Assembly (NCBI RefSeq): GCF_000519305.1
Contig: NZ_JAFG01000008.1
Location: forward strand, 186,001 to 250,000
DNA from: Mesorhizobium ciceri WSM4083
Lineage (GTDB): Bacteria > Pseudomonadota > Alphaproteobacteria > Rhizobiales > Rhizobiaceae
DNA length: 64,000 bases
Direction: 5' to 3'
Shown here: one piece after another, positions 17,797 through 26,246 of the stretch
How positions within the stretch are numbered: the first letter of the stretch is position 1
Layout of the letters: every line of letters starts with the position of its first letter
The notes under the pieces: generated by a model
Database searches by the model: none
Seen by the model: the letters and a program-made list of their open reading frames with translations, nothing else
Told to the model about the DNA's origin: nothing
Translations under genes and position numbers: made by a program

Positions 17797-19419
17797 CTAT
17801 TCGGCGGCCACCAGCCCGGCCATCTCGCGGTTCTTCATCAGCTTGTAGACGATGGAATCCATCAGCGCCTGGAACGAGGCGTCGATGATGTTTTCGGAAA
17901 CGCCGACCGTCCACCAGCGCGCGCCGGTGCCGTCATGCGATTCGATCAGAACGCGGGTGATCGCCTCGGTGCCGCCATTGAGGATACGCACCTTGAAGTC
18001 GGCCAGCTCCATGTCCGCGATCTCGCCCTGGAACTTGCCGAGATCCTTGCGCAGCGCGATGTCGAGCGCGTTGACCGGACCATGCCCCTCGGCCACCGAC
18101 ATCTTCTCCTCGCCGTCGACCACCACCTTGACGATCGCTTCGGAGACCGTCTTCAGCTGGCCGTTGGCGTCGAAGCGGCGCTCGACCATGCAGCGGAACG
18201 AGGTGACGTTGAAGAACTCCGGCAGGCCGTGCAGCATCTTGCGCGCCAGGAGCTCGAAACTGGCATCGGCGCCTTCATAGGCATAGCCCTCGGCCTCGCG
18301 CTCCTTGACCACCGATATCAGCGCGTCGAGCCGGTGGTCGTCCTTCGGCACCTCGATGCCGCGTCGCCTCAGTTCGGCGAGGAAATTCGCCTTGCCGCCC
18401 TGATCCGAGACCATGACACGGCGGCGGTTGCCGACCGTTTCCGGAGGCACATGCTCATAGGTTGCCGGCTCCTTGGCCAGTGCGGAGGCATGGATTCCCG
18501 CCTTGGTGGCGAAGGCCGAAGCCCCGACATAGGGCGCCTGCGCCTCTGGCGCTCGGTTCAGGAGTTCGTCGAAGGCGCGCGACAGGCGCGAAATGCCGGT
18601 CAGCGCCTCAGCCGAAATACCGGTGTCGAAACGATCGGCGAAGGCCGGTTTCAGCGCCAGCGTCGGCACGATCGAGATCAAATTGGCGTTGCCGCAGCGC
18701 TCGCCGATCCCGTTGAGCGTGCCCTGGATCTGGCGCGCGCCGGCCTCGACAGCGGCGAGGGAATTCGCGACCGCCTGGCCGGTGTCGTCATGGGCATGGA
18801 TGCCCAGATGATCGCCTGAAATACCCGACGAGATAACCTTCTCGACGATGGCGCGGACTTCCGACGGCTGCGTGCCGCCATTGGTGTCGCACAGCACCAC
18901 CCAGCGCGCGCCGGCATCATAGGCGGTCCTGGCGCAGGCCAGCGCATAATCGGGATTGGCCTTGAAGCCATCGAAGAAGTGCTCGCAGTCGACCAATGCC
19001 TCCTTGCCGGCGGCGATCGCCGCCTCGACGGAGGCCTTGATGGCGTCGAGGTTCTCCTCATTGGTGCAGCCGAGCGCGACACGGACATGGTAGTCCCAGC
19101 TCTTGGCGACGAAGCAGATGGCATCCGACTTCGACTGCACAAGTGACGCAAGGCCGGGATCGTTGGATGCCGACACCCCTGCCCGCTTGGTCATGCCGAA
19201 GGCGACGAATTTGGCGCGCTCCGTGCGCTTCTCCTGGAAGAAGGCTGTGTCGGTCGGGTTGGCGCCGGGATAGCCGCCCTCGACATAGTCGAGGCCGAAA
19301 GCGTCGAGCAGTTTGGCGATGGCGATCTTGTCCTCGACGGAAAAGTCGATGCCCGGCGTCTGCTGGCCATCGCGCAATGTGGTGTCGAAGAGATAGAGGC
19401 GCTCGCGGGTCATGGTCAT
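17797..19419 (-). CDS. cimA: (R)-citramalate synthase
   Basis: A 540-residue DRE-TIM metallolyase of the LeuA/CimA family. The N-terminal TIM barrel carries DTTLRDGQQTPGIDFS, HAHDDTGQAVANSLAAVEAG and NGIGERCGNANL. The C-terminal regulatory domain (about residues 400-530) follows. The catalytic DTTLRDG with downstream HxH and GxGERxGN is complete. CimA condenses pyruvate and acetyl-CoA to citramalate, starting isoleucine synthesis without threonine. Its ATG overlaps the TGA of the iminopeptidase gene (ATGA), so it is the last gene of the cysS operon. Confidence 0.9.
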   Translation of the reverse strand: MTMTRERLYLFDTTLRDGQQTPGIDFSVEDKIAIAKLLDAFGLDYVEGGYPGANPTDTAFFQEKRTERAKFVAFGMTKRAGVSASNDPGLASLVQSKSDAICFVAKSWDYHVRVALGCTNEENLDAIKASVEAAIAAGKEALVDCEHFFDGFKANPDYALACARTAYDAGARWVVLCDTNGGTQPSEVRAIVEKVISSGISGDHLGIHAHDDTGQAVANSLAAVEAGARQIQGTLNGIGERCGNANLISIVPTLALKPAFADRFDTGISAEALTGISRLSRAFDELLNRAPEAQAPYVGASAFATKAGIHASALAKEPATYEHVPPETVGNRRRVMVSDQGGKANFLAELRRRGIEVPKDDHRLDALISVVKEREAEGYAYEGADASFELLARKMLHGLPEFFNVTSFRCMVERRFDANGQLKTVSEAIVKVVVDGEEKMSVAEGHGPVNALDIALRKDLGKFQGEIADMELADFKVRILNGGTEAITRVLIESHDGTGARWWTVGVSENIIDASFQALMDSIVYKLMKNREMAGLVAAE

Positions 19420-20372
19420 TTGCCTGCAAACTTGTCCGTCGCGCGGATCAGCCGATCGAGGATACCCGGCTCCGAATAAGCGTGACCGGCACCCTCGATC
19501 AGGTGGAAATCCGCCTTCGGCCAGGCCTTGTGCAGCGCCCAGGCATAGCGCGCCGGGCACGGCATGTCGTAGCGGCCATGGACGATGGTGCCGGGAATGT
19601 CGCTCAGTCTGTGCGCGTCGCGCAGCAACTGCCCTTCCTCAAGCCAGCCGGCATGGACGAAATAGTGGTTCTCGATGCGGGCAAAGGCGACAGCATAGTC
19701 GTCCTGCCCAAAAGGTCCGCTAGTCTCCGGCTCGGGCAACAGCGTGATCGTCTCGCCCTCCCACAGACTCCAGGCGCGGGCCGCCTCGATCTGCGCCTTG
19801 CGATCCGTGCCGACCAGCCGCTTGCGGTAGGCGGCCATCATGTCGCCGCGCTCGGCCTCCGGGATCGGTGCCAGGAAGCGCTCCCATTTGTCCGGGAACA
19901 TTTCCGAGACGCCGAACTGGTAGTACCATTCGAGTTCCGCACGCGTCAGCGTGTAGATACCGCGCACCACCAGTTCGCTGACGCGTTCGGGGTGCGTCTC
20001 GGCATAGGCGAGCGCAAGCGTCGACCCCCAGGAGCCGCCGAACACCAGCCATTTGTCGAAGCCGGCCATTTCGCGCAGGCGTTCGATGTCGGCGACCAGG
20101 TGCCAGGTCGTATTGGCTTCGAGCGAGGCGTTGGGCGTCGATTTTCCGCAGCCGCGCTGGTCGAACAGGATGACATCGTAGAGCTTCGGGTCGAACAGCC
20201 GCCGGTGTTTTGGGGAAATGGTGCCGCCCGGCCCGCCATGCAGGAACACCGCCGGCTTGGCGCCCTTGGTGCCGGAACGCTCCCAGTAGACCTGATGGCC
20301 GTCGCCGACATCGAGCATGCCGGAATCGAACGCCTCGATCTCCGGATAGAGGGTACGCATTTGACTGCTCAT
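19416..20372 (-). CDS. pip: Proline iminopeptidase
   Basis: A 318-residue alpha/beta-hydrolase of peptidase family S33. The oxyanion motif HGGPGG lies at about residues 45-50, the nucleophile elbow GGSWGS at about 111-116, and the catalytic Asp and His in HGRYDMPCPA and EGAGHAYSEP. It releases N-terminal proline from peptides in the cytoplasm. It overlaps the upstream GFA gene and the downstream cimA by four bases each (ATGA). Confidence 0.92.
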   Translation of the reverse strand: MSSQMRTLYPEIEAFDSGMLDVGDGHQVYWERSGTKGAKPAVFLHGGPGGTISPKHRRLFDPKLYDVILFDQRGCGKSTPNASLEANTTWHLVADIERLREMAGFDKWLVFGGSWGSTLALAYAETHPERVSELVVRGIYTLTRAELEWYYQFGVSEMFPDKWERFLAPIPEAERGDMMAAYRKRLVGTDRKAQIEAARAWSLWEGETITLLPEPETSGPFGQDDYAVAFARIENHYFVHAGWLEEGQLLRDAHRLSDIPGTIVHGRYDMPCPARYAWALHKAWPKADFHLIEGAGHAYSEPGILDRLIRATDKFAGK

Positions 20373-20845
20373 AGTTGTAAACCTTTGGTCGGCCAGTCCG
20401 CTGTTTCATGGTCGGGGTGCTGGAAGGAGATGATGGATTCCTGCCTGTTATAGTAGTCGGGATCCTGGTGGACGGGCTGATCGAAGATCGTCTCCACCCA
20501 GGGCAGCCGCGCGGCGTAGTTGACCTGGATCTGCGGTGCCAGATCCGAGCGGTCATCGAAGGCGCCGATGGCGATTTCCAGTCCGCCGGGCTGCCGATAT
20601 GTCAGCGGCGTGCCGCAGCGGGCGCAGAAACCGCGGTCGATGTTGACCGACGACTGGAAATAGCTCGGCTCTTCATGAGTCCATTCGACGCCGTCCCTGG
20701 GCACCGTGACCAGCGCTCCGAAGAACGAGCCGAACTGCTTCTGGCACATGCGGCAATGGCAGATCGAGGGACGGCCGAGCGCTCCATGAATGCGGAAGCG
20801 CACGGCGCCGCACTGGCAGCCGCCGGTTCTCACCTGATCGGTCAT
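20369..20845 (-). CDS. GFA family (CENP-V/GFA domain) zinc protein, copy 2
   Basis: A 158-residue GFA-domain protein named after glutathione-dependent formaldehyde-activating enzyme. Zinc ligands are seen in GGCQCGAVRF, CHCRMCQKQFG and CARCGTPLTY. It is a tandem paralogue of the next gene upstream; both share QHPDH near the C-terminus. Its ATG overlaps the stop of that paralogue and its stop overlaps the pip start. Catalytic activity on S-hydroxymethylglutathione is not proven for such stand-alone members. Confidence 0.88.
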   Translation of the reverse strand: MTDQVRTGGCQCGAVRFRIHGALGRPSICHCRMCQKQFGSFFGALVTVPRDGVEWTHEEPSYFQSSVNIDRGFCARCGTPLTYRQPGGLEIAIGAFDDRSDLAPQIQVNYAARLPWVETIFDQPVHQDPDYYNRQESIISFQHPDHETADWPTKGLQL

Positions 20846-21333
20846 GATTTTTCCTTTGGCGGCCATTGTTCGGTGTCGTGGTCCGGGTGCTGGTAGGAAA
20901 CGAGATCGGCCAGATAGGAGGCCGACGCCATGTCGGCCATGGTCTCCTCGCCCGGCAATTGCGGGATCGTATCGACATAGGGAAGTTTTGCCTCGGTGCC
21001 CCATTGGATCAACGGCACGATCTCCGCCGGATTGTCGAACGCACCAATGGCCAGACCAACGCCGTCCGGCGCGGTGAAGGTCAGCGGCGTGCCGCAATCG
21101 GCGCAAAAACCGCGATCGACATGGTTGGAGGAACGGAAGTATTTCGGCTCGCCGCGCGTCCAGTCGAGCCGGGCGCCACGCACCGAAACCAGCGGGGCGT
21201 AGAACGCGCCGAACGCCTTCTGGCACATGCGGCAATGGCAAACCGAAGCGTCGCCGAGTGCTCCTTCAACGCGAAAGCGCACCGCGCCGCACTGGCAGCC
21301 GCCGGTGTAGATCGGCCGGTTGTCGAGGCTCAT
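20842..21333 (-). CDS. GFA family (CENP-V/GFA domain) zinc protein, copy 1
   Basis: A 163-residue protein with the same Cys clusters as its neighbour: GGCQCGAVRF, CHCRMCQKAFG and CADCGTPLTF. It ends with YQHPDHDTEQWPPKEKS. A GTG three bases upstream of the ATG (21336) is an alternative start. A GGAG lies nine bases before the ATG. The paralogues are clearly diverged, so the duplication is old. The gene begins a few bases after the VOC gene stop in the same operon. Confidence 0.88.
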   Translation of the reverse strand: MSLDNRPIYTGGCQCGAVRFRVEGALGDASVCHCRMCQKAFGAFYAPLVSVRGARLDWTRGEPKYFRSSNHVDRGFCADCGTPLTFTAPDGVGLAIGAFDNPAEIVPLIQWGTEAKLPYVDTIPQLPGEETMADMASASYLADLVSYQHPDHDTEQWPPKEKS

Positions 21334-21339
21334 CACTGA

Positions 21340-21726
21340 TCACTCCGGCGCATGGCAGACGGCCTCGACATTGTTGCCGTCGGGATCGAAGACGAAGGCG
21401 GCGTAGTAGTCCGGATGATAGTGCGGGCGCAGACCCGGCCCGCCATTGTCCTTGCCGCCGGCGGCAAGTGCCGCGGCATGGAAGGCTTCGACCTCGGCGC
21501 GGCTGCGCGCGGTGAAGGCGACGTGCTGGTGATCCCTGGGCTTGTCCTTGCCGGTGCTCAGCCAGAACACCGGCCGGTCACGGCCATAGCCGCCGACCTT
21601 GGCACCGCCGGTATATTCCAGCGGCACCATATAGAGCAGCGTGGCCCCAAGCGGCGCCATCGCCTTGTCATAGAAAGCCTTCGAAGCATCGAAATCGGCA
21701 ACGGTGATGCCAAGATGGTCGATCAT
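21340..21726 (-). CDS. VOC-family (glyoxalase-like) protein
   Basis: A 128-residue vicinal-oxygen-chelate protein. It begins MIDHLGITVADFDASKAFYD and ends FVFDPDGNNVEAVCH, which gives the metal-ligand His and Glu positions. Proteins of this type act as glyoxalases, dioxygenases or resistance proteins; the reaction is not identifiable here. Its ATG overlaps the cysS stop (ATGA), and the neighbouring GFA genes suggest a thiol or aldehyde detoxification context. Confidence 0.85.
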   Translation of the reverse strand: MIDHLGITVADFDASKAFYDKAMAPLGATLLYMVPLEYTGGAKVGGYGRDRPVFWLSTGKDKPRDHQHVAFTARSRAEVEAFHAAALAAGGKDNGGPGLRPHYHPDYYAAFVFDPDGNNVEAVCHAPE

Positions 21727-23159
21727 CTTTTTACCTCCCAGGTGGTGACGCGTTCGCCGGTGACCGGATCCTTGCCGTCCTTCAACTGTACACCTTGCGC
21801 CAGCAGTTCGTCGCGGATGCGGTCGGCCTCGGCCCAGTTCTTGGCGGCGATGAATGCGAGACGCTTGGCGATTGCCTTGGCGACGTGGTCTTCATCAACC
21901 GTCGCCGACGCGACATCGAAGCCGAGGAACAGCAGCGACGCCTTCAGCGCAGCCGCCGCATCGTTGCCGTCCGCTGCCTCGCCAGCCAACTGGGTCAGGA
22001 CCTGGAAGGCGGCATAGGTTGCGAGATCGTCCGACAAGGCATCGATGACCTGCACGGGCAGCAGTCCTGCGGCGGCCGGCGCAAGGTCGGCCGCCCGCTT
22101 CCATTTGCGCAGCGTGTTCTCGGCCTCTTCCAGCTTGCGCACGGAAAAGTCGATCGGTTCGCGATAGTGCGTCATCAGCATTGCCAACCGCAGCACCTCG
22201 CCCGGCCATTTGCGGCCGCCAAACGTCTCGGTCTCGAGCAGTTCGTTGATCGAATAGAAATTGCCGACGCTTTTCGACATTTTCTGACCTTCGACCTGCA
22301 GGAAGCCGTTGTGCATCCAGATGTTGGCCATCACGTCCGTGCCATGGGCGCAGCGCGACTGGGCGATCTCGTTCTCATGGTGCGGGAAGATCAGGTCGAG
22401 GCCGCCGCCATGGATGTCGAACACCTCGCCGAGATAGGCGGCCGACATTGCCGAGCATTCGATGTGCCAGCCCGGCCGACCCCTGCCCCATGGCGAGTTC
22501 CAGCCAGGCTCCTCCGGCGACGACAGCTTCCAAAGGACAAAATCGCCGGGATTTTTCTTGTGCGCGTCGACGGCGACGCGAGCACCAGCCTGCTGCTCGT
22601 CGAGATTGCGCTTCGACAGTTGGCCGTAGTCCGGCATCGACGCCGTGTCGAACAGGACTTCGCCCGCCGCAACATAGGCATGGCCGCGTTCGATCAGATT
22701 TTGAATCAACGTGATCATGTCGACCTTGCCGTCGGCGCGGGGCTCGACGAATTCGGTGGCGCGCGGTTCGACCGTCGGCTCCAGGCAGCCGAGAACCGCG
22801 ACATCCCTGTGGAACTGGTCGGCGGTCTTTTCGGTGACCCGCCTGATCGCCTCGTTGAGCGAGAGCGTTCCGGAAGCGATCTCGGCGCCGAAATCACGCA
22901 GCGCGCGGGCGTTGATCTTGTCGTCGACGTCGGTGATGTTGCGCACATACGTGACGTGCGCCTCGCCATAGACTTGGCGCAGCAGGCGGAACAGCACGTC
23001 GAAGACGATCACCGGCCTCGCATTGCCGATATGAGCAAAGTCGTAGACGGTCGGGCCGCAGACATACATGCGCACATTGTCAGGATCGATCGGAACGAAA
23101 TCCTCTTTCGTCCGCGTCAGCGTGTTGTAGAGGCGCAGGCTCTGCGATGCGTCGGACAT
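21723..23159 (-). CDS. cysS: Cysteinyl-tRNA synthetase
   Basis: A 478-residue class I synthetase. The zinc/active-site Cys is in VCGPTVYD (residues 33-40), the HIGH motif appears as HIGN in FAHIGNARP, other zinc ligands are in GWHIECSAM, and KMSKS is in GQKMSKSVGNF. It charges tRNA-Cys in the cytoplasm. It is the first gene of an overlapped minus-strand operon running to cimA. The promoter should lie in the 389-base gap upstream. Confidence 0.95.
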   Translation of the reverse strand: MSDASQSLRLYNTLTRTKEDFVPIDPDNVRMYVCGPTVYDFAHIGNARPVIVFDVLFRLLRQVYGEAHVTYVRNITDVDDKINARALRDFGAEIASGTLSLNEAIRRVTEKTADQFHRDVAVLGCLEPTVEPRATEFVEPRADGKVDMITLIQNLIERGHAYVAAGEVLFDTASMPDYGQLSKRNLDEQQAGARVAVDAHKKNPGDFVLWKLSSPEEPGWNSPWGRGRPGWHIECSAMSAAYLGEVFDIHGGGLDLIFPHHENEIAQSRCAHGTDVMANIWMHNGFLQVEGQKMSKSVGNFYSINELLETETFGGRKWPGEVLRLAMLMTHYREPIDFSVRKLEEAENTLRKWKRAADLAPAAAGLLPVQVIDALSDDLATYAAFQVLTQLAGEAADGNDAAAALKASLLFLGFDVASATVDEDHVAKAIAKRLAFIAAKNWAEADRIRDELLAQGVQLKDGKDPVTGERVTTWEVKR

Positions 23160-23548
23160 TCGTGCCTTCCCGGTTCAGAACTCAATTTGACGAAGCCAGC
23201 CTTGCGAAACGCAAATCAGGCGCCAGCCTGCTGGCCGGGGCGTTTGTCCAATCTGGGGAAAGATGAGGCGAAAACGTCCGGACCAGCGCGAGGCTAGCCA
23301 ATAATGCAAATGCCACAAATGGCGAAAGACGTTTTCATGGGCGGCTTTATCGCCTTGGCATGTGTTGCCGTCAAGTCGCAAGTTTCGGCAAAAACGTCGC
23401 TGGATCACAGGTAATGACCCAGTGAAACATTTTATTAAACATGTCGGCACAGTCATGAAACATTCGCCGGCTAGATCAGCAGGCGTCACGATTTGGTCAG
23501 AATCGGCCATCAAACGCAGACACGAAAATGTTACCTGGGAAGAGAGAC
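23160..23548. promoter_or_regulatory. Divergent intergenic region with TGAAACATT direct repeats
   Basis: No gene is seen between cysS and the small basic protein. The sequence is more AT-rich from about 23390. TGAAACATT occurs at 23423-23431 and again at 23456-23464, exactly 33 bases (three helical turns) apart, with AAACATGT between. It should contain the cysS promoter on the minus strand and the promoter of the small gene on the plus strand. Confidence 0.45.
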
Positions 23549-23704
23549 ATGCCCCGAACCAAGCAGGAAGCCAACCGCGCCAAGCAGCCGGCGCTGGCCA
23601 ACCACTATCGCGCAATCGGCCCGGCCGCGATCGTCGCCGCCCTCCTCCACACCGCGAAGAAGAAGAAGCCGGTACAGAAGATCGTGTCGCCCCGCGCCGC
23701 CTGA
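23549..23704 (+). CDS. Small basic hypothetical protein (51 aa)
   Basis: ATG at 23549 is preceded by GGAAGAGAG, a good ribosome binding site. The product starts MPRTKQEANRAKQPALANHY, has one mildly hydrophobic Ala/Ile-rich stretch (RAIGPAAIVAALLH), then a run of four lysines and a basic tail. Codon use is like that of neighbouring genes. I do not recognise a family; the composition suggests nucleic acid or membrane-surface binding. Its independence from longer overlapping frames is supported only by the ribosome binding site and the upstream AT-rich region. Confidence 0.55.
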   Translation: MPRTKQEANRAKQPALANHYRAIGPAAIVAALLHTAKKKKPVQKIVSPRAA

Positions 23705-23774
23705 AGTGGTGTGCGCCCTGCGCCAAGGGCGCCTGGCAAATGGCGCAGACATGCGCCGCTGAAGAACAGTTCAG

Positions 23775-24536
23775 CTAGAACAGCGTCATCTGACTGTCGT
23801 CCGCGCCGGGCTTCTGGCGCTTGACCTTCTCGGGCTCCGGCCCGATCTCGCCCCGCTCCTGAATTTCCGGCCCGGTGTTGGCGACCTTGTTGACGAGGTC
23901 GGAGACGGGAATGGCCTCGAAGAAATCGAGCTGAGCCGGCCGCAACAGATCGGCGACATCGCGTGGCTCGAGCGTGCGGCAATCCAGCCAACGGGCGAAA
24001 TCCCTGGGATCGATCACCACAGGCATGCGGTCGTGGATATGCGCGATGTCGGCATTGGCGTTGATGGTCAGGATGGCGCCGGTGTCCATTTCCGAACCAC
24101 CCGGCTCGGCATAGGTCTCGATCAGTCCGGCGAAGGCGACCAGCCCGCCATTCCTTGGGCGTATCCAGTAAGGCTGACCTTTCTTGCCGCCGGTTTGCCG
24201 CCATTCATAAAAGCCGGACGCTGGCACCAAAGCGCGGCGATGGCGCATGGCGGCCTTGAACGACGCCTTTTCGGCAGCCCCTTCGGAGCGCGCGTTGAAC
24301 AGCAGCGGAAACTCGCGTGTATCCTTCACCCAGGTCGGGATCAGCCCCCAGCGCACCAGCATTGGCTGCCGGTCCGGCAGATTGGAGCCCGGCGCCCGCG
24401 GGGCGCCCGCGACCGCCATCAGGATCGGCTGGGTTGGTGCGATGTTGTAGCGCGCCGGGAAATCCTCCAGTTCCGCCAAGCCTAGCAAGGCGGTGGTCTG
24501 GTCCGGCGTCGCGGTCAAGGCAAAACGTCCGCACAT
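23775..24536 (-). CDS. SRAP-domain protein (YedK/HMCES family)
   Basis: A 253-residue SOS-response-associated peptidase-like protein. The invariant Cys2 directly follows Met in MCGRFALT, which fixes the start at 24536. YNIAPTQ, LLFNARSE, SGFYEWR and HDRMPVV carry the conserved Asn, Glu and His. The family covalently links to abasic sites in single-stranded DNA and protects them during repair. The C-terminal 30 residues are charged and less conserved. It is divergent from the Nudix gene, with which it may share damage-related control. Confidence 0.92.
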   Translation of the reverse strand: MCGRFALTATPDQTTALLGLAELEDFPARYNIAPTQPILMAVAGAPRAPGSNLPDRQPMLVRWGLIPTWVKDTREFPLLFNARSEGAAEKASFKAAMRHRRALVPASGFYEWRQTGGKKGQPYWIRPRNGGLVAFAGLIETYAEPGGSEMDTGAILTINANADIAHIHDRMPVVIDPRDFARWLDCRTLEPRDVADLLRPAQLDFFEAIPVSDLVNKVANTGPEIQERGEIGPEPEKVKRQKPGADDSQMTLF

Positions 24537-24663
24537 TGTCGATTGGCGCCCTTCGAATGATCCAGCTTGAAAGTGGCGATGCAACCGGCGTTGCGCAACC
24601 GCTAAAGCTTGCCCATGCTGGGCGGTCCACAACAGACCTGCCTACACGCCGGATCGGGAACCC

Positions 24664-25098
24664 ATGAACGAAGCGCGCAAGACACTTCCGGCAGTCTCGG
24701 TCGCCGTCGTGCGGGCAGACACCGTGCTTCTGGTCAAGCGAGCCCGGCAACCCTCGCAAGGGCTCTATGCCTTTCCGGGCGGCAAGATCGAACCCGGCGA
24801 GACGCTGGAGGCAGCGGCAGAGCGCGAACTTCAGGAAGAAACCGGTTTGCGCGCCACAAATTATCGCCCGCTGCGGGAAATCCACATCGACGGCCGGGAT
24901 GACAGCCACCCGGTCGATTATCTTCTCACGGTCTTCGGCGCCGCCTATGCCGGCGGCGAGGCCGTAGCCAGCGACGATGCAGAGACGGCGGCCTTCTATA
25001 CGCTCAGCGAGATGGCGGCATTGCCGCTCGCCGGCTCGGTGTTCGCCGTGGCCGAGGACTTGTTGGACCCGGACGGAGACGACGGGCCGAAGCCCTGA
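24664..25098 (+). CDS. Nudix hydrolase
   Basis: A 144-residue protein with a complete Nudix box: GGKIEPGETLEAAAERELQE continuing into ETGL (about residues 39-62). This coordinates Mg2+ and hydrolyses nucleoside diphosphates linked to another moiety. Sequence alone does not separate 8-oxo-dGTPase from ADP-ribose-type substrates. It is divergent from the abasic-site protein gene with 127 bases between starts. Confidence 0.88.
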   Translation: MNEARKTLPAVSVAVVRADTVLLVKRARQPSQGLYAFPGGKIEPGETLEAAAERELQEETGLRATNYRPLREIHIDGRDDSHPVDYLLTVFGAAYAGGEAVASDDAETAAFYTLSEMAALPLAGSVFAVAEDLLDPDGDDGPKP

Positions 25099-25180
25099 AA
25101 CCGCCTTGCAGGCGACAAATTGTTTCGCCAAAAAGACTTATCCTGTTTGGCAGAGCCCCGCCGTTGGGTAGAGAAGGCTT

Positions 25181-25558
25181 ATGAACCGTCCGTCCATGCT
25201 CCTCGCCGTGTGTCTTGCGGTCGGCGCGACCGTTTCGATACGGCCCGCGCTCAGCGCCGAATCGCCGTTCGAGCCTGGGTTGATGCGGCTGGCGGAGGTT
25301 CTGGGCTCGCTGCATTTCCTGCGCAATCTGTGCGGCGAGAAGGGCGACCAGTGGCGTGTCGAGATGACAAAACTGCTCGATTCGGAAAATCCGGACGCCG
25401 AGCGGCGCGCCCGCTTCATTGCCAGCTTCAATCGCGGCTACCGCTCCTTCGGCGGCACCTATACGCGGTGCACGCCCTCGGCGACCGAAGCCATCAGCCG
25501 TTACATGAAGGAAGGCGAGACGCTGTCGCGCGACATCGCCTCGCGTTACGGCAACTAG
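25181..25558 (+). CDS. TIGR02301-family secreted protein
   Basis: A 125-residue protein with a signal peptide (MNRPSMLLAVCLAVGATVS, cleavage likely after ALSA). The mature part contains LAEVLGSLHFLRNLCGE and GYRSFGGTYTRCTPSA, with two Cys that could pair in the periplasm. It matches the short alphaproteobacterial family TIGR02301 of unknown function. It follows the Nudix gene on the same strand by 82 bases. Confidence 0.78.
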   Translation: MNRPSMLLAVCLAVGATVSIRPALSAESPFEPGLMRLAEVLGSLHFLRNLCGEKGDQWRVEMTKLLDSENPDAERRARFIASFNRGYRSFGGTYTRCTPSATEAISRYMKEGETLSRDIASRYGN

Positions 25559-25918
25559 GCATTTGGCCGCTCATCAACAGCTATCCGGACCACTGCCGAC
25601 GACGACTGAGATATCCGGCTTGCGCCCGGCGATATCTTGGTGCAATCCTCATGTTGCACTTCTGCAACAGTATTAACGAAACCTTACCGCGCGAAAGCGG
25701 AATTAACTCAAACTGAAGGTTTTCGCCCCGCAGGCCGCCCCAATCGGCTAAGTTTGACTCGAGCTGAACGCAGCTTCACACAAGGCAATCGGGCTTTGTA
25801 AAAGACGATCAAAAAAATGTCGTATTTACAAATACTTAATTGTCCCTGCGTGTGAAATGAACAGATCAGGCCTGATCCACATCGACGGATCGCTGCTTGA
25901 AAGGGTGGACATTCGCTT
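25559..25918. promoter_or_regulatory. Intergenic region with three dyads
   Basis: No gene is seen in these 360 bases. A bulged GATATC/CCGG stem lies at about 25611-25637. The perfect hairpin TGTTGCA-CTTC-TGCAACA is at 25652-25669. The perfect 14-base palindrome GTATTT-AC-AAATAC lies at 25821-25834 inside an AT-rich stretch (25795-25845). The AT-rich part is a plausible promoter for the 85-residue protein gene downstream. Confidence 0.5.
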
Positions 25919-26176
25919 ATGGAACATGGTGTCAACGACATCGACGCGCTGGTCAGGGAAGAAAAACGCCTGACCGCCGTGGAAAGCCACAGCGAGGCCT
26001 GGGCGGAAGGTCTCTCCGCCGGGATAGAGCCCGAGATCATTGCCGAAGCAGCACTCGAAACAGCCTTCGGCGAGATGTTGCGCGCCAATGGCGAGACCTC
26101 GGCCCTTGCCCTGCTCGACCGTATGCGTGAAAAGGTGATTGCTGGCGCCTTCGAACCTGAACGGCTGCGGCACTGA
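25919..26176 (+). CDS. Conserved small acidic hypothetical protein (85 aa)
   Basis: An 85-residue, Glu/Ala-rich and probably all-helical protein (RLTAVESHSEAWAEGLSAGI, then EIIAEAALETAFGEMLRANG). I recognise it only as a type of short protein seen in Rhizobiales genomes. GGGTGG lies about 12 bases before the start, and the upstream AT-rich dyad region fits a promoter. It has no signal peptide. The function is unknown. Confidence 0.65.
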   Translation: MEHGVNDIDALVREEKRLTAVESHSEAWAEGLSAGIEPEIIAEAALETAFGEMLRANGETSALALLDRMREKVIAGAFEPERLRH

Positions 26177-26246
26177 ACCGACGTCCGGTTCTTTGACGGC
26201 AATATGCCGCTCGGGCGTCATGCCCGTAAGCAGGGAGTAACGGGCA

